64,000 nt of DNA from an uncultured Clostridia bacterium. GTDB taxonomy: Bacteria > Bacillota > Clostridia > RUG12999. Below, piece by piece: positions 9,084-17,703 of the stretch. The notes below the pieces were generated by a model. That model was not told the DNA's origin, ran no database searches, and worked only from the letters and a program-made list of their open reading frames with translations. The DNA lies in assembly GCA_934792465.1 (NCBI GenBank), contig CAKVOK010000002.1, positions 48,016 through 112,015 on the forward strand, read 5' to 3'. Within the stretch, counting starts at the first letter, position 1; each line of letters begins with the position of its first letter. A program made the translations under genes and the position numbers.

Positions 9084-10184
9084 ATGAATAATATCAAAGA
9101 TGCAATGGAATATTCAATCCGAAAAGTAAGTGAGGGTATCGAAACATTCGGGAATCTGTATCCGCAGTCGGCAAGTGTGAACAATGTATACGGAACTATG
9201 GAAAATATCGACTGGACAAACGGATTTTGGTGCGGAATGCTTTGGATGGCTTATAAATATACGAATGATGAAAAGTATAAAAAGGCGGCACTGGATCACG
9301 TGGCGGATTTTTATAACAGGATTGAAAATAAGATAAACACAGGCCACCATGACATGGGGTTTTTATATATGCCGTCATGCGTTGAAGCGTATAAGCTAAC
9401 GGGCGATGAAACCGCAAAAAAGGCGGCACTCGCCGCTGCGGACAATATGTGCGGCAGATTTTGCGAAAAAGGCGGATTTATACAGGCGTGGGGCGAACTC
9501 GGTACGAAAGAGAATTACAGACTTATTATAGACTGTCTGTTAAATCTTCCGCTGCTGTTTTGGGCGGCGGAGGAAACAGGGGAAAAAGCTTATAAAGAAA
9601 TTGCCGAACGCCATCTGAATACTACGTTAAACGTGATTTTCAGAGATGATTATTCAACGTATCATACATATTATTTCGACCCCGAAACAGGCAAATCGCT
9701 GTACGGCGCAACGCATCAGGGATATTCGGACAGCTCGATATGGGCGAGAGGGCAGGCATGGGGAGTGTATGGACTTGCCCTTGCTTATAAATATACGAAA
9801 AATCCGAAATTAATTGATATGTTCGTCAATGTTACGGAACTTTTTTTGTCGCATTTGCCGAGCGATAATATACCGGCATGGGACCTCATATTTACGGATA
9901 CGAAAACGCAGAAAGATACGTCCGCAGCAGCAATCGTAATATGCGGAATCCTTGAAATGAAAGGATTGTGCGAAATCCCCGAAAAGTTCGTTGAAAAAGC
10001 AGCGGAAATGCTTCGGGCGCTGTGCGAAACCTGCCTGACGGAGAATATTAAGGAATCAAACGGAATACTTATGCATGGCGTGTATTCGATGCCGCATAAC
10101 GGCGGTGTGGACGAATGTACGATATGGGGAGATTATTACTTCATGGAAGCGCTTATGCGTATGCTTAATCCCGAACTGCTTTGA
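9084..10184 (+). CDS. GH88 unsaturated uronyl hydrolase
   Basis: This is a 366-residue cytosolic (no signal peptide) six-hairpin enzyme. It hydrolyses the 4,5-unsaturated uronic acid left at the non-reducing end of oligosaccharides by polysaccharide lyases. The two acidic residues essential in Bacillus UGL (D88, D149) match D90 in HHDMGFLY and D150 in LIIDCLLNLP with almost the same spacing. GYSDSSIWARGQAWGVYGLA and DTSAAAI are further GH88 signatures that separate it from GH105. GAAAGG lies before ATG 9084. Its presence beside the lyase and importer implies that the imported sugars carry unsaturated uronate. A second GH88 domain occurs in the fusion at 37046. Confidence 0.92.
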   Translation: MNNIKDAMEYSIRKVSEGIETFGNLYPQSASVNNVYGTMENIDWTNGFWCGMLWMAYKYTNDEKYKKAALDHVADFYNRIENKINTGHHDMGFLYMPSCVEAYKLTGDETAKKAALAAADNMCGRFCEKGGFIQAWGELGTKENYRLIIDCLLNLPLLFWAAEETGEKAYKEIAERHLNTTLNVIFRDDYSTYHTYYFDPETGKSLYGATHQGYSDSSIWARGQAWGVYGLALAYKYTKNPKLIDMFVNVTELFLSHLPSDNIPAWDLIFTDTKTQKDTSAAAIVICGILEMKGLCEIPEKFVEKAAEMLRALCETCLTENIKESNGILMHGVYSMPHNGGVDECTIWGDYYFMEALMRMLNPELL

Positions 10185-10189
10185 TTGGA

Positions 10190-10263
10190 GAAAAGTTTGA
10201 ATAAAATTGCCCATAGCACCGCTCACTGCAAAGCGGCACTCTGAATAATTTTCTTTCAAACTT
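10190..10263 (+). terminator. Large imperfect hairpin between GH88 and GH95 genes
   Basis: AAGTTTGAATAAAATT near the left end pairs with AATTTTCTTTCAAACTT near the right end, with an inner CGCTCACTGCAAAGCG stem. There is no T-tract, so it may stabilise or process the mRNA rather than terminate it. Confidence 0.45.
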
Positions 10264-10303
10264 GGTTTTGTGCCTTGAACCACGGAAAGGAATGGTTATA
10301 AAT

Positions 10304-12556
10304 ATGGAAACTGTATTGAAATATAAAAATCCGTCGGAGGATTGGCTTGAGGGACTTCCGATAGGCAACGGCAGGCTTGCCGCAATGATTACGGGAGGTG
10401 AAAAGCATGACGATATTTGGCTTAATCATGAATGGCTGTGGAGAGGGAAAAACAGAAGCAGAGATAATATAAAATCTGCGGATATGCTGAAAGAGGTTCG
10501 GCGATTTCTCACAAACGGCGATTTTTACCGTGCGACCGCTCTTGCGAATGTGTGTTTCGGCGGCTTGGGCGGAATATCCGGTATGGAAAACAGCATAGAT
10601 TCGTATCAGCCGGCAGGGAAACTGCGTTTTGATATGGAAAATCCGTGCGGATATATCGGACGGCGGCTTGATATAAAGCACGGTGTTGCGAGCGTTGAAC
10701 GGGGAAATGTTACTTCTTATTTCATAGCACATCCGGGTATAAATATGATTGTCTGCCGTTGGGAGGGCGATATTTGCGGTACGCTGGAATATACACGTAC
10801 AGCCGATGAAAATGCGGAAGAAAAATGTGTTGCGTCGGGTAATGAAATTATTTATAAATGCAGGTTTAAAGACGGTATTTCGTTTCAATGCAATATTAAG
10901 CTCGAAACGGACGGACAAGCAATGGCGGAAAGCGGCAAAATCACAGTGTGCGAGGCAAATTGGCTGACTGTGTTTATTAACATTGCAACAGAGGTAAAAG
11001 GGATTGACTGCGAGCTTGAAAAATATCCGACACCGTATAATATGACTTGGGAAGAAATAATACAGACGCATAAATCAAGGTTTGCGGAGGTCATGGAACG
11101 GTTTTGTCTTGAACTCGATTTGCCCGAAAATGATTTGTATACCGATGAGCGTATCGAAAGGCTCAAAAAAGGCGAAAAGGACGATTTGTTACCGCTGCTG
11201 TATTTTAACTACGGCAGGTATCTTCTGGTTTCTTCGTCAATCTGCGGCGAGCTGCCGGCAAATTTGCAGGGAAAATGGAACGATAATATAAATCCGCCGT
11301 GGGGCAGCGACTATCATTTGGATATTAATTTGCAGATGAATTATTGGGCGGCGGAAGCCGTTAATATGTCGGAATGTACCGAGGCGCTGTTCAAATATAT
11401 CGAGAGAATGATTCCTCATGCGAGGAAAGCGGCGGCGGATTTGTACGGCTGCCGGGGCATATATCTGCCTTTGCGTGCGGACGCATGGGATAAATCCACG
11501 CCGGAGTCATACGGCTGGGCGGCATGGATTGGTGCGGCGGCGTGGATTGCCCGGCATTTTTGGCAGCATTACATATATACGGGTGATATAATATTTTTGA
11601 AAGAACGTGCATATCCTTTTTTCAGGGAAACAGCAAGATTTTATGAAGATTATCTCGTTGAGGACAAAGACGGCGTAATGCAGATTATGCCGAGTCAGTC
11701 ACCGGAAAACAGGTTTGAGGGAACGGGAATGTTTCCCGTAAGCATAGGAATATCATCTGCTATGGACGTTCAGCTTGCATACGATTTGTTCGGATATGCC
11801 GTAAAATCCGCCGAGATTTTGGAAACCGATAAGGAAGATGTTGAAGCATGGAGAAAAATGAGAGATAATCTGCCGAAGTTTGAGATAGGCAGTGACGGCA
11901 GGCTGCTCGAATGGGACAGGGAGTATGCGGAGGTTGAACCGGGGCATAGGCATTTGTCGCATTTGTACGGACTTTATCCCTCGGATTTGTTCAATCCGTC
12001 GGAAAGACCGGTGCAGTATACTGCGGCGGAAAAGTCGCTGGAATATCGGCTTGCGCAGGGCGGCGCACATACCGGCTGGAGCCGTGCGTGGACGGCATGC
12101 CTTTATGCACGGCTCGGAAAAGGCGAAAAGGTGTGGGAACATCTTAATGCGAGCATAAAGGAATTTGCAACGGTTACGCTGCTTGATTTGCATCCGCCGA
12201 GAATTTTTCAGATAGACGGCAATCTCGGAGCGGCGGCAGCTGTGACGGAAGCGATTGTGCAGTATTTCGGCGGAACGCTGCATTTGCTGCGTGCGCTGCC
12301 GAAAGCGTGGGAAAGCGGAAGCGTAAGCGGAATGAAAATTCCCGGCGGTGCTGCATTGAATATGAAGTGGAAAGACGGCGTGCCGACAGAAATTGAAATT
12401 GTCGGCACACGGCAAAGCATAAAAATTGCATTGCCGGCAGGTAATGCAGTGAAACATATTTATGATACGAAAAATATGCGCAGTGTTGAATTTGCATCCG
12501 AAAACGGAGAGATATGTTTTCAGATTAAAGGCGATAGTACAATTGTAATTGAATAA
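10304..12556 (+). CDS. GH95 alpha-L-fucosidase / alpha-L-galactosidase family protein
   Basis: The protein is cytosolic, 750 residues from ATG 10304 with GGAAAGG upstream. An alternative ATG at 10292 is too close to that site. The N-terminal GH95 beta domain starts EDWLEGLPIGNGRLAAMI and is followed by the alpha/alpha-toroid with WGSDYHLDINLQMNYWAAE, PSQSPEN (E468, predicted general acid) and FQIDGNLGA (D638, predicted partner of the base). In the studied Bifidobacterium enzyme two asparagines in an N-x-N arrangement act with an aspartate; here the pair reads D340-x-N342. The family removes alpha-L-fucose or, in some members, alpha-L-galactose as found on plant side chains. It lies between GH88 and the esterase, which fits trimming of imported oligosaccharides. 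Confidence 0.9.
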   Translation: METVLKYKNPSEDWLEGLPIGNGRLAAMITGGEKHDDIWLNHEWLWRGKNRSRDNIKSADMLKEVRRFLTNGDFYRATALANVCFGGLGGISGMENSIDSYQPAGKLRFDMENPCGYIGRRLDIKHGVASVERGNVTSYFIAHPGINMIVCRWEGDICGTLEYTRTADENAEEKCVASGNEIIYKCRFKDGISFQCNIKLETDGQAMAESGKITVCEANWLTVFINIATEVKGIDCELEKYPTPYNMTWEEIIQTHKSRFAEVMERFCLELDLPENDLYTDERIERLKKGEKDDLLPLLYFNYGRYLLVSSSICGELPANLQGKWNDNINPPWGSDYHLDINLQMNYWAAEAVNMSECTEALFKYIERMIPHARKAAADLYGCRGIYLPLRADAWDKSTPESYGWAAWIGAAAWIARHFWQHYIYTGDIIFLKERAYPFFRETARFYEDYLVEDKDGVMQIMPSQSPENRFEGTGMFPVSIGISSAMDVQLAYDLFGYAVKSAEILETDKEDVEAWRKMRDNLPKFEIGSDGRLLEWDREYAEVEPGHRHLSHLYGLYPSDLFNPSERPVQYTAAEKSLEYRLAQGGAHTGWSRAWTACLYARLGKGEKVWEHLNASIKEFATVTLLDLHPPRIFQIDGNLGAAAAVTEAIVQYFGGTLHLLRALPKAWESGSVSGMKIPGGAALNMKWKDGVPTEIEIVGTRQSIKIALPAGNAVKHIYDTKNMRSVEFASENGEICFQIKGDSTIVIE

Positions 12557-12559
12557 TGG

Positions 12560-12616
12560 GCATTTTTACTCAGCCACTCTGGGTTTTGGAAAAATAGTGC
12601 GGAACGGGAAAAATGC
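12560..12616 (+). terminator. Weak hairpin after GH95, containing a partial dispersed element
   Basis: GCATTTTT at the left pairs with AAAAATGC at the right. The enclosed GGGTTTTGGAAAAATAGTGC resembles the right arm of the dispersed element in reverse orientation (compare 8986-9008). No good T-run follows. Confidence 0.4.
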
Positions 12617-12626
12617 GTTTCACCTC

Positions 12627-12655
12627 TTGACAAATTCCGATATGTATTGTATCAT
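12627..12655 (+). promoter_or_regulatory. Promoter of the broken GNAT gene
   Basis: A perfect TTGACA at 12627-12632 and TATCAT at 12650-12655 are 17 bp apart, about 30 bp upstream of the GNAT start. Confidence 0.65.
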
Positions 12656-12685
12656 ATAATTATAAATATTCCGGATGGGTTGGAT

Positions 12686-13021
12686 ATGATTATGGATTAC
12701 AAAATACGGGTCGCGCGGAAAGAGGATGCGGAAAAGCTTTTGAAAATATATGCTCCGTATGTTGAGAACACGGCTATAACGTTTGAATATACAGTTCCGA
12801 CGAAAGATGAATTTGAAAAACGTATTGAAAATACGCTGAAAAAATATCCGTATATTGCAGCGGAACGCAATGATGAGATTTTAGGCTATGCATACGCCGG
12901 CGAGCTTTATCACCGTGAAGCGTATATGCATTCTGCGGAAACGAGTATTTATGTGGCACGTGACGGCAGGACGGTGCCGTATGCGGTGAAGAAATTTGCG
13001 GAATATCTCAGCTTTATCTGA
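12686..13021 (+). pseudogene. GNAT acetyltransferase of the phosphinothricin-acetyltransferase type, frameshifted and truncated
   Basis: From ATG 12686 (or 12692) the product is about 111 residues and matches the first two thirds of PAT-type GNAT enzymes: IRVARKEDAEKLLKIYAPYV, ENTAITFEYTVP and SAETSIYVARD. Intact relatives are about 165 aa and continue with the acetyl-CoA loop (R/Q-x-x-G-x-G/A). After YVARDGR that loop is missing from this frame, while a neighbouring frame reads QDGAVCGEEICGIS, which resembles it. This suggests a small frameshift near 12970. Even in that frame similarity soon ends and the gene runs into the next promoter. I infer a decaying gene that is probably non-functional. 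Confidence 0.65.
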
Positions 13022-13029
13022 ATTTGCTA

Positions 13030-13058
13030 TTGCTTTTTCGGAAAATATGTGGTATACT
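13030..13058 (+). promoter_or_regulatory. Promoter of the SGNH esterase gene
   Basis: TTGCTT at 13030-13035 and TATACT at 13053-13058 are 17 bp apart, within the remains of the GNAT 3' end and 43 bp before the esterase start. Confidence 0.65.
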
Positions 13059-13100
13059 GTAGTCGATGAAAAATTTAATAAAAAAAGGGGATAAATACCA

Positions 13101-13736
13101 ATGATGAAAATTCTTTTTCAGGGTGATTCGATAACGGATTGCGGAAGAAACACAAGTAACGGAAGCATGATTTCCATAGGTCAGGGATACGCTATGCTCG
13201 TATGCGCTGCACTCGGATATAAATATCCGCAGGAATATGAATTTGAAAACAGAGGAATCAGCGGGAACAGAGTTGTGGACGTGTATTCGAGAATCAAGGC
13301 GGACGGCTGGAATCTTGAACCCGACGTGTTCAGCATACTCATAGGCGTAAATGATGTATGGCACGAAATAGGCGGCGGCAACGGCGTAGACGCCGCACGC
13401 TACGAGAAAGTGTATCGAATGATGATAGAAGATACGCTTGAAAGACTTCCCGATACGAAATTTATGATACTTGAGCCGTTTGTGCTTAAAGCAGCGGCAA
13501 CGGAAGAGAAATGGGACGAATTTAAGAGCGAGGTTGCTCTGCGTGCCGCAGCTGCGAAGAGAGTGGCAGAGGACTATAACCTTGTCTTTGTTCCGCTTCA
13601 GGAAAAATTTGATGCGGCGGCAGAGAAAACAAATGATGCGTCCTATTGGCTTGCGGACGGAGTTCACCCGACACCGGCAGGTCACGGACTGATAGCCGAA
13701 GCTTGGCTTGAAGCGTTTGAAAAGAATATAAAATAA
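13101..13736 (+). CDS. SGNH/GDSL-type hydrolase, likely carbohydrate esterase
   Basis: The protein has 211 residues, no signal peptide, and AAAGGGG upstream of ATG 13101 (13104 is also possible). All four SGNH blocks are present: the nucleophile serine in FQGDSITDCG, the glycine of NRGISGNRVVD, the asparagine of ILIGVNDVWHE, and the Asp/His pair in LADGVHPTPAGH. Close relatives are annotated as lysophospholipase L1-like or rhamnogalacturonan/xylan acetylesterases. Within a lyase/fucosidase locus, removal of O-acetyl groups from imported oligosaccharides is the likelier role. It has its own promoter and terminator, so it is probably monocistronic. Confidence 0.85.
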   Translation: MMKILFQGDSITDCGRNTSNGSMISIGQGYAMLVCAALGYKYPQEYEFENRGISGNRVVDVYSRIKADGWNLEPDVFSILIGVNDVWHEIGGGNGVDAARYEKVYRMMIEDTLERLPDTKFMILEPFVLKAAATEEKWDEFKSEVALRAAAAKRVAEDYNLVFVPLQEKFDAAAEKTNDASYWLADGVHPTPAGHGLIAEAWLEAFEKNIK

Positions 13737-13740
13737 ATCT

Positions 13741-13762
13741 GGACTTTATAAAAGTTCCGCAG
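13741..13762. repeat. Dispersed intergenic element, copy 3 (short)
   Basis: GGACTTTATAAAAGTTCCGC begins a few bases after the esterase stop and runs straight into the terminator hairpin. It is a shortened copy of the element at 1470 and 39136. Confidence 0.65.
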
Positions 13763-13800
13763 GGAGTTGCGGCAAAATGAAATCATTTTGCGGCAACTCC
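13763..13800 (+). terminator. Hairpin terminator after the esterase gene
   Basis: The 18-nt arms (left arm starts GGAGTTGCGGCAAAATGA) have one mismatch and a 2-nt loop. The core is shared with the terminators at 1514 and 9027. Confidence 0.8.
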
Positions 13801-13809
13801 TTTGTGTTT

Positions 13810-13870
13810 GCATACACGTACATAATAAAAAAGCCCATTTTAAAGACTTTTTTATTATGTGCGTGTATGC
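13810..13870. repeat. 24-bp stem, near-perfect long hairpin
   Basis: The left arm starting GCATACACGTACATAATAAA and the right arm ending TTATTATGTGCGTGTATGC pair over 24 bp with one mismatch around a 13-nt loop. It lies just before the promoter at 13888. It may act as a second, bidirectional terminator or as a small mobile palindrome. Confidence 0.7.
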
Positions 13871-13887
13871 TGAATAAATATTGTATG

Positions 13888-13917
13888 TTTACATACGGTG
13901 CGGCAGTATGATATAAT
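13888..13917 (+). promoter_or_regulatory. Promoter of the second polysaccharide block
   Basis: TTTACA at 13888-13893 and TATAAT at 13912-13917 have 18-bp spacing. No clear terminator is seen until past 41.5 kb, so this promoter may start a very long transcript through importer 2. Confidence 0.65.
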
Positions 13918-13975
13918 TTTTACATAACATATCGGCGATTTTCAAAATAATAAAACATGAAAGGAAATGGGTATT

Positions 13976-16027
13976 ATGAAAAAAATCACAGAAATGAAAA
14001 ATTTGAAAAAGACTGCCGCCGCACTTACGGCAGCGGTGCTGATGACATCGGCGGCTTCGGCACAGGTTGTCTATGAACAGGATTTCGGAGGCACGCAATA
14101 TGATTTGTTCGGTTCGAATTTCAATTACACATCATTGGGGAATGCAAATTATGATGCAAATTATATAAAATTTTTGTTTCCCGGCGAAACGGTTGAAAAC
14201 GAGGACGGAACGACAACACTTAATCCCAAAGACTACGGAACACCGCAATTTGGAATTAATCCGGATACAATAGGACTCAACAATTATGATGCGGTAAGCT
14301 TTTTCTCGATTGAAAACGGGAAAGGTGTAATAACAAAAATAGGAAACCGAGGCACCTACAACCGTTACGGCTTTAAAAGAAGCCTTGCGGAGGAAACGGC
14401 GGCGTTCAACAAAGCCGAATATGAAAAAGAAAACGGTGCAGCACCGGAAGACCAGACCTTTGACAGCGTAATAAAATCGGGTGTGTGGAATTTTGATTTT
14501 ACATTGCAGTCGATGCAGAGCGGAAGAAAGTTTTTTATATTGAGAAACGGCGATACGGAAAAGTTTGCCGTAAATCTCGAAAAATGGGGAAGAAACGTAG
14601 GTATTGCAGATACAATAGACAAAGCGTCGGTAAATAAAATCGGTGAAGATAATATTGATAACAACGGCGCAAATTACGGTCATGCCGTGGCATGGGACAC
14701 GGGTGCGGAGGACTTTCTGAGATTGCAGATTGATTTCGACAAGCAGACACTCCAAATTTACAGAAACACAAGAACACCCGAAAATCCGAACTGGAAGCTT
14801 GTAACGAGGATACCGATAAAAGATGAAAGCGGAAGCATTACGGGATATGACGATGAAAGCGGAATATCGCTTGAAAAATTCGGCGTTGATTTGAGCGAAG
14901 GTATAGACAGTTTCGGTTATGAAGAAATGTTCCACGGAAATCCGTGCAGAATGATAATAGATGATATAAAAATTTCAAGAGTTTCGGACGGTGCGGAGCT
15001 GTATTCCTGCAGCTTTGACGATGCGGAAAAGGACAGCTGGTGGGATTACGGTTTTAAAAGCACATCAAAATACACTACGGCTTGGATGGAGGACGGCAGA
15101 TTAAACTATCGTTCGGCAACAAATGACTTAGGAAATACGATAATAGACAGAGAAATAGGCGAGAATGCAGACAGCGGAGTTTGGACGGTAACGGTGAAGT
15201 ACTGGGCAGAGGGCTTGGAAATAGGCGGATCAAGCGTTCCGGCATCTATTTCCGGAGGAGTAAGAAGCTTTATAAACTTCCTGAATGATGAGCATAATAC
15301 CTACAGCATGGTAAACGGTTATGTAAATGATGTTGCGCTCGGAATAAGCTGCGGCAATTTCAATTACCCGCATATGTGGCAGGTTACATGCCTTAACGGA
15401 GAAACAAAAAGCGATTTGCTGAATGCGAATTGTAAAAGACCTGACGGAAAGTCGCTGACGATAGAACCGGAAAAAGGTGCGGAGTATAAGTTTGTATTTG
15501 ATTTTAATGCGCACAAAATGTATGTATATGCCAAATTCGTATACAACAATCGCAATTTCAGCGTTGTAAATCCCGAGGGATACGATTTGCCGGAGGGATT
15601 CAGCTTCAATAAAATAAGATTGTTTGATACAAGTGCGAATAAAAAAGCGTGGGCGGCATGGGATCACCTTAAAATAGAAAAATTTGACGGCACGGAAAAT
15701 GTAAAAATTACAACGGACAGCGATTTTGTAGGCAGCGGCGATGTTGTAGGTATCGGTGTTGAATCGTTCAGAGCACCGAGCGAGGAATCGAAGATCACAT
15801 ACATAGACAGCAGCAGAATCAGTATTGTTTCGGCGATATATTCGGGAAATAAGCTTGTAAACGTTAAGGTTTCGGAAAATGTTCAGCACAGCGCATTTGA
15901 AGAATTTAAAACGGATTTAAGCTTTGACAACAGCGGAGATTATACTGTTAAGGTATTTGCGATGGATTCCGAAAGCTTCAAACCGCTTGCGGACGTTAAG
16001 GAGCTTACATGGGTTAATATGGACTGA
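13976..16027 (+). CDS. Large secreted protein with repeated beta-sandwich-like regions, function unknown
   Basis: The 683-residue protein starts at ATG 13976, 10 nt after AGGA; an ATG at 13967 is too near the site. It has a signal peptide (KKTAAALTAAVLMTSAASA). Two similar halves are visible: VVYEQDFGG... at about 30-330 and ELYSCSFDD... at about 340-590. Each opens with a 'fluorescent' F-D/D-F start typical of LamG/concanavalin-like carbohydrate-binding domains and ends in a line such as RMIIDDIKISRV or AWDHLKIEKF. A small Ig-like tail ends TVKVFAMD. There is no SLH domain and no recognisable catalytic motif. Its place as first gene of a block with SLH proteins suggests a polysaccharide-binding surface protein, but I do not recognise a named family. 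Confidence 0.75.
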   Translation: MKKITEMKNLKKTAAALTAAVLMTSAASAQVVYEQDFGGTQYDLFGSNFNYTSLGNANYDANYIKFLFPGETVENEDGTTTLNPKDYGTPQFGINPDTIGLNNYDAVSFFSIENGKGVITKIGNRGTYNRYGFKRSLAEETAAFNKAEYEKENGAAPEDQTFDSVIKSGVWNFDFTLQSMQSGRKFFILRNGDTEKFAVNLEKWGRNVGIADTIDKASVNKIGEDNIDNNGANYGHAVAWDTGAEDFLRLQIDFDKQTLQIYRNTRTPENPNWKLVTRIPIKDESGSITGYDDESGISLEKFGVDLSEGIDSFGYEEMFHGNPCRMIIDDIKISRVSDGAELYSCSFDDAEKDSWWDYGFKSTSKYTTAWMEDGRLNYRSATNDLGNTIIDREIGENADSGVWTVTVKYWAEGLEIGGSSVPASISGGVRSFINFLNDEHNTYSMVNGYVNDVALGISCGNFNYPHMWQVTCLNGETKSDLLNANCKRPDGKSLTIEPEKGAEYKFVFDFNAHKMYVYAKFVYNNRNFSVVNPEGYDLPEGFSFNKIRLFDTSANKKAWAAWDHLKIEKFDGTENVKITTDSDFVGSGDVVGIGVESFRAPSEESKITYIDSSRISIVSAIYSGNKLVNVKVSENVQHSAFEEFKTDLSFDNSGDYTVKVFAMDSESFKPLADVKELTWVNMD

Positions 16028-16046
16028 ACGGCAAGGAGAACAAAAC

Positions 16047-17690
16047 ATGATAAAAAAGATTACAGTCGATTTTATGCTGATTTTATCGTTAATGACACAA
16101 TGCGTATTTGCGGGGACGGAGGTTAAAACCTCCTCCCTTGCAAGCGGTTTTGACGAAATAACGATTACGGTCGAAAATGATAATACGCAGGGATTTATAA
16201 GCGTATATGTCTATGCGGAAAACAAAACCAAGCTTGTATTTATGGGTCAGCAGAGAGCGGAAAGTAAAAATATATTCAGCTTCGGCATTAAACCCGAAAG
16301 TGAAAGATTTGAAAAATATACGGTGCGGATAAATCGCAGCGGCGAATCGGAGGAAATTGATTTTAAATATTATACGTACAGGCAGCAGGAGGATGCAATT
16401 GCAAGGCTGCTGTCGGGGAATGAAATAACGGCGGAGCTTGCTGAAATTCTGTCGCTTGATATAAGCGAAGAAAGTCTGTACGGCAGATTGGAGAATAAAT
16501 CGTCGGTATTGAGCGAAATGAAGAAAAATTCGGATGTAACCCCGGAAAATATCGGCGAAGTATTTACTCAGTCTGCGGTCAATGCTGCTTTTAGAAGCAG
16601 AAATCCGTCTACACTCAAAATGCTGGCAGAACAGTATAAGGATATAACAAAGCTGGAAGAAAATTATAAAACCGAGCTTGAATGGTATAATGATACGGAA
16701 GATAAAGCGGAATTTTGGAACAGGATTTCCGCCGTAGAGTATGCCGATGCGGACGAATACGGCAAAGCCTTTGCCGCACAGGCGTTTTTGTACAAAGAAG
16801 CCGACGTGCCGTATTCGGGACTTGAAGCCTTTATACGCTCCTGCAACGGGAAATATATGCAGAACGGAAAAACATTGAATGTTGATTTTAGCGTGCTGAA
16901 TCTGAAAAACCGGACGGATATTGACAAGACAATGTACAAAATCGCAGATACGCTGTATGAGAGCATAGAAGCACTGGAAACGGCAATAAAAAAAGCTGCG
17001 GAGGAGGTAAAAGCGGAGAGCGGCAGCGGAGCCGGCAGCTCCGGCGGCGGTTCATCGTCCGGCGGCAGTGTAAAAAGCGGCAGCGGAAACAGCGGTTCGG
17101 GTACGTCAAGTACATATATCAAGCCGACAACGCAAAATACGGGAAGCATAGCTTTCGGTGACATAGCAAATGTGCCGTGGGCGAAAGAAGCAATACTCGG
17201 TCTTGCGGAAAGAGGTGTTGTAAACGGTATGGGTGCAGGAATATTCGAACCCGAAATGCTTGTTACAAGAGAGCAGTTCGCCAAAATGGCTGTGCTTGCG
17301 TTCGGATTTAAAACGGACGTCGGCGGCGCAAGCTTTGCGGACGCAGACAGCAGCGCATGGTATATGCCATATATTTCGGCATGCAATGCGAACGGAATTA
17401 TGATAGGCACCGGCGAAAGATTCGGAATCGGAGAAGCGGTATCGAGGCAGGATATTGCGGTTGTACTGTACAGAATACTGAAAATCAAGGGAATAAGCGG
17501 CTCAGCTGAGAAAAATAATTTCAGCGATGCGGCGAAGATTGCGGATTATGCCGAGGAAGCGGTGAACTTCCTTTATAATAAAGGCATTATGAATGGCACG
17601 GGAGATAATAAAGTATCGCCGGGCAAATTTGCCGACAGAGCGGAAACGGCAAAGCTGATATACGATACTCTTAAATTCATGGGCGAGTAA
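16047..17690 (+). CDS. Secreted SLH-domain protein, otherwise unknown
   Basis: The protein has 547 residues from ATG 16047, with AAGGAG upstream and a 20-bp gap from the preceding stop. A signal peptide (IKKITVDFMLILSLMTQCVF) is followed by a beta-rich region (about 25-110) and a charged helical region (about 110-320). A Gly/Ser linker leads to three SLH repeats from about residue 367 (FGDIANVPWAKEAILGLAER, SRQDIAVVLYRIL, RAETAKLIYDTL). The C-terminal SLH triplet anchors it to secondary cell-wall polymer. No catalytic motif was recognised. It may be a surface scaffold or binding protein for the locus. Confidence 0.82.
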   Translation: MIKKITVDFMLILSLMTQCVFAGTEVKTSSLASGFDEITITVENDNTQGFISVYVYAENKTKLVFMGQQRAESKNIFSFGIKPESERFEKYTVRINRSGESEEIDFKYYTYRQQEDAIARLLSGNEITAELAEILSLDISEESLYGRLENKSSVLSEMKKNSDVTPENIGEVFTQSAVNAAFRSRNPSTLKMLAEQYKDITKLEENYKTELEWYNDTEDKAEFWNRISAVEYADADEYGKAFAAQAFLYKEADVPYSGLEAFIRSCNGKYMQNGKTLNVDFSVLNLKNRTDIDKTMYKIADTLYESIEALETAIKKAAEEVKAESGSGAGSSGGGSSSGGSVKSGSGNSGSGTSSTYIKPTTQNTGSIAFGDIANVPWAKEAILGLAERGVVNGMGAGIFEPEMLVTREQFAKMAVLAFGFKTDVGGASFADADSSAWYMPYISACNANGIMIGTGERFGIGEAVSRQDIAVVLYRILKIKGISGSAEKNNFSDAAKIADYAEEAVNFLYNKGIMNGTGDNKVSPGKFADRAETAKLIYDTLKFMGE

Positions 17691-17703
17691 AGGGGGAAAC
17701 GTC

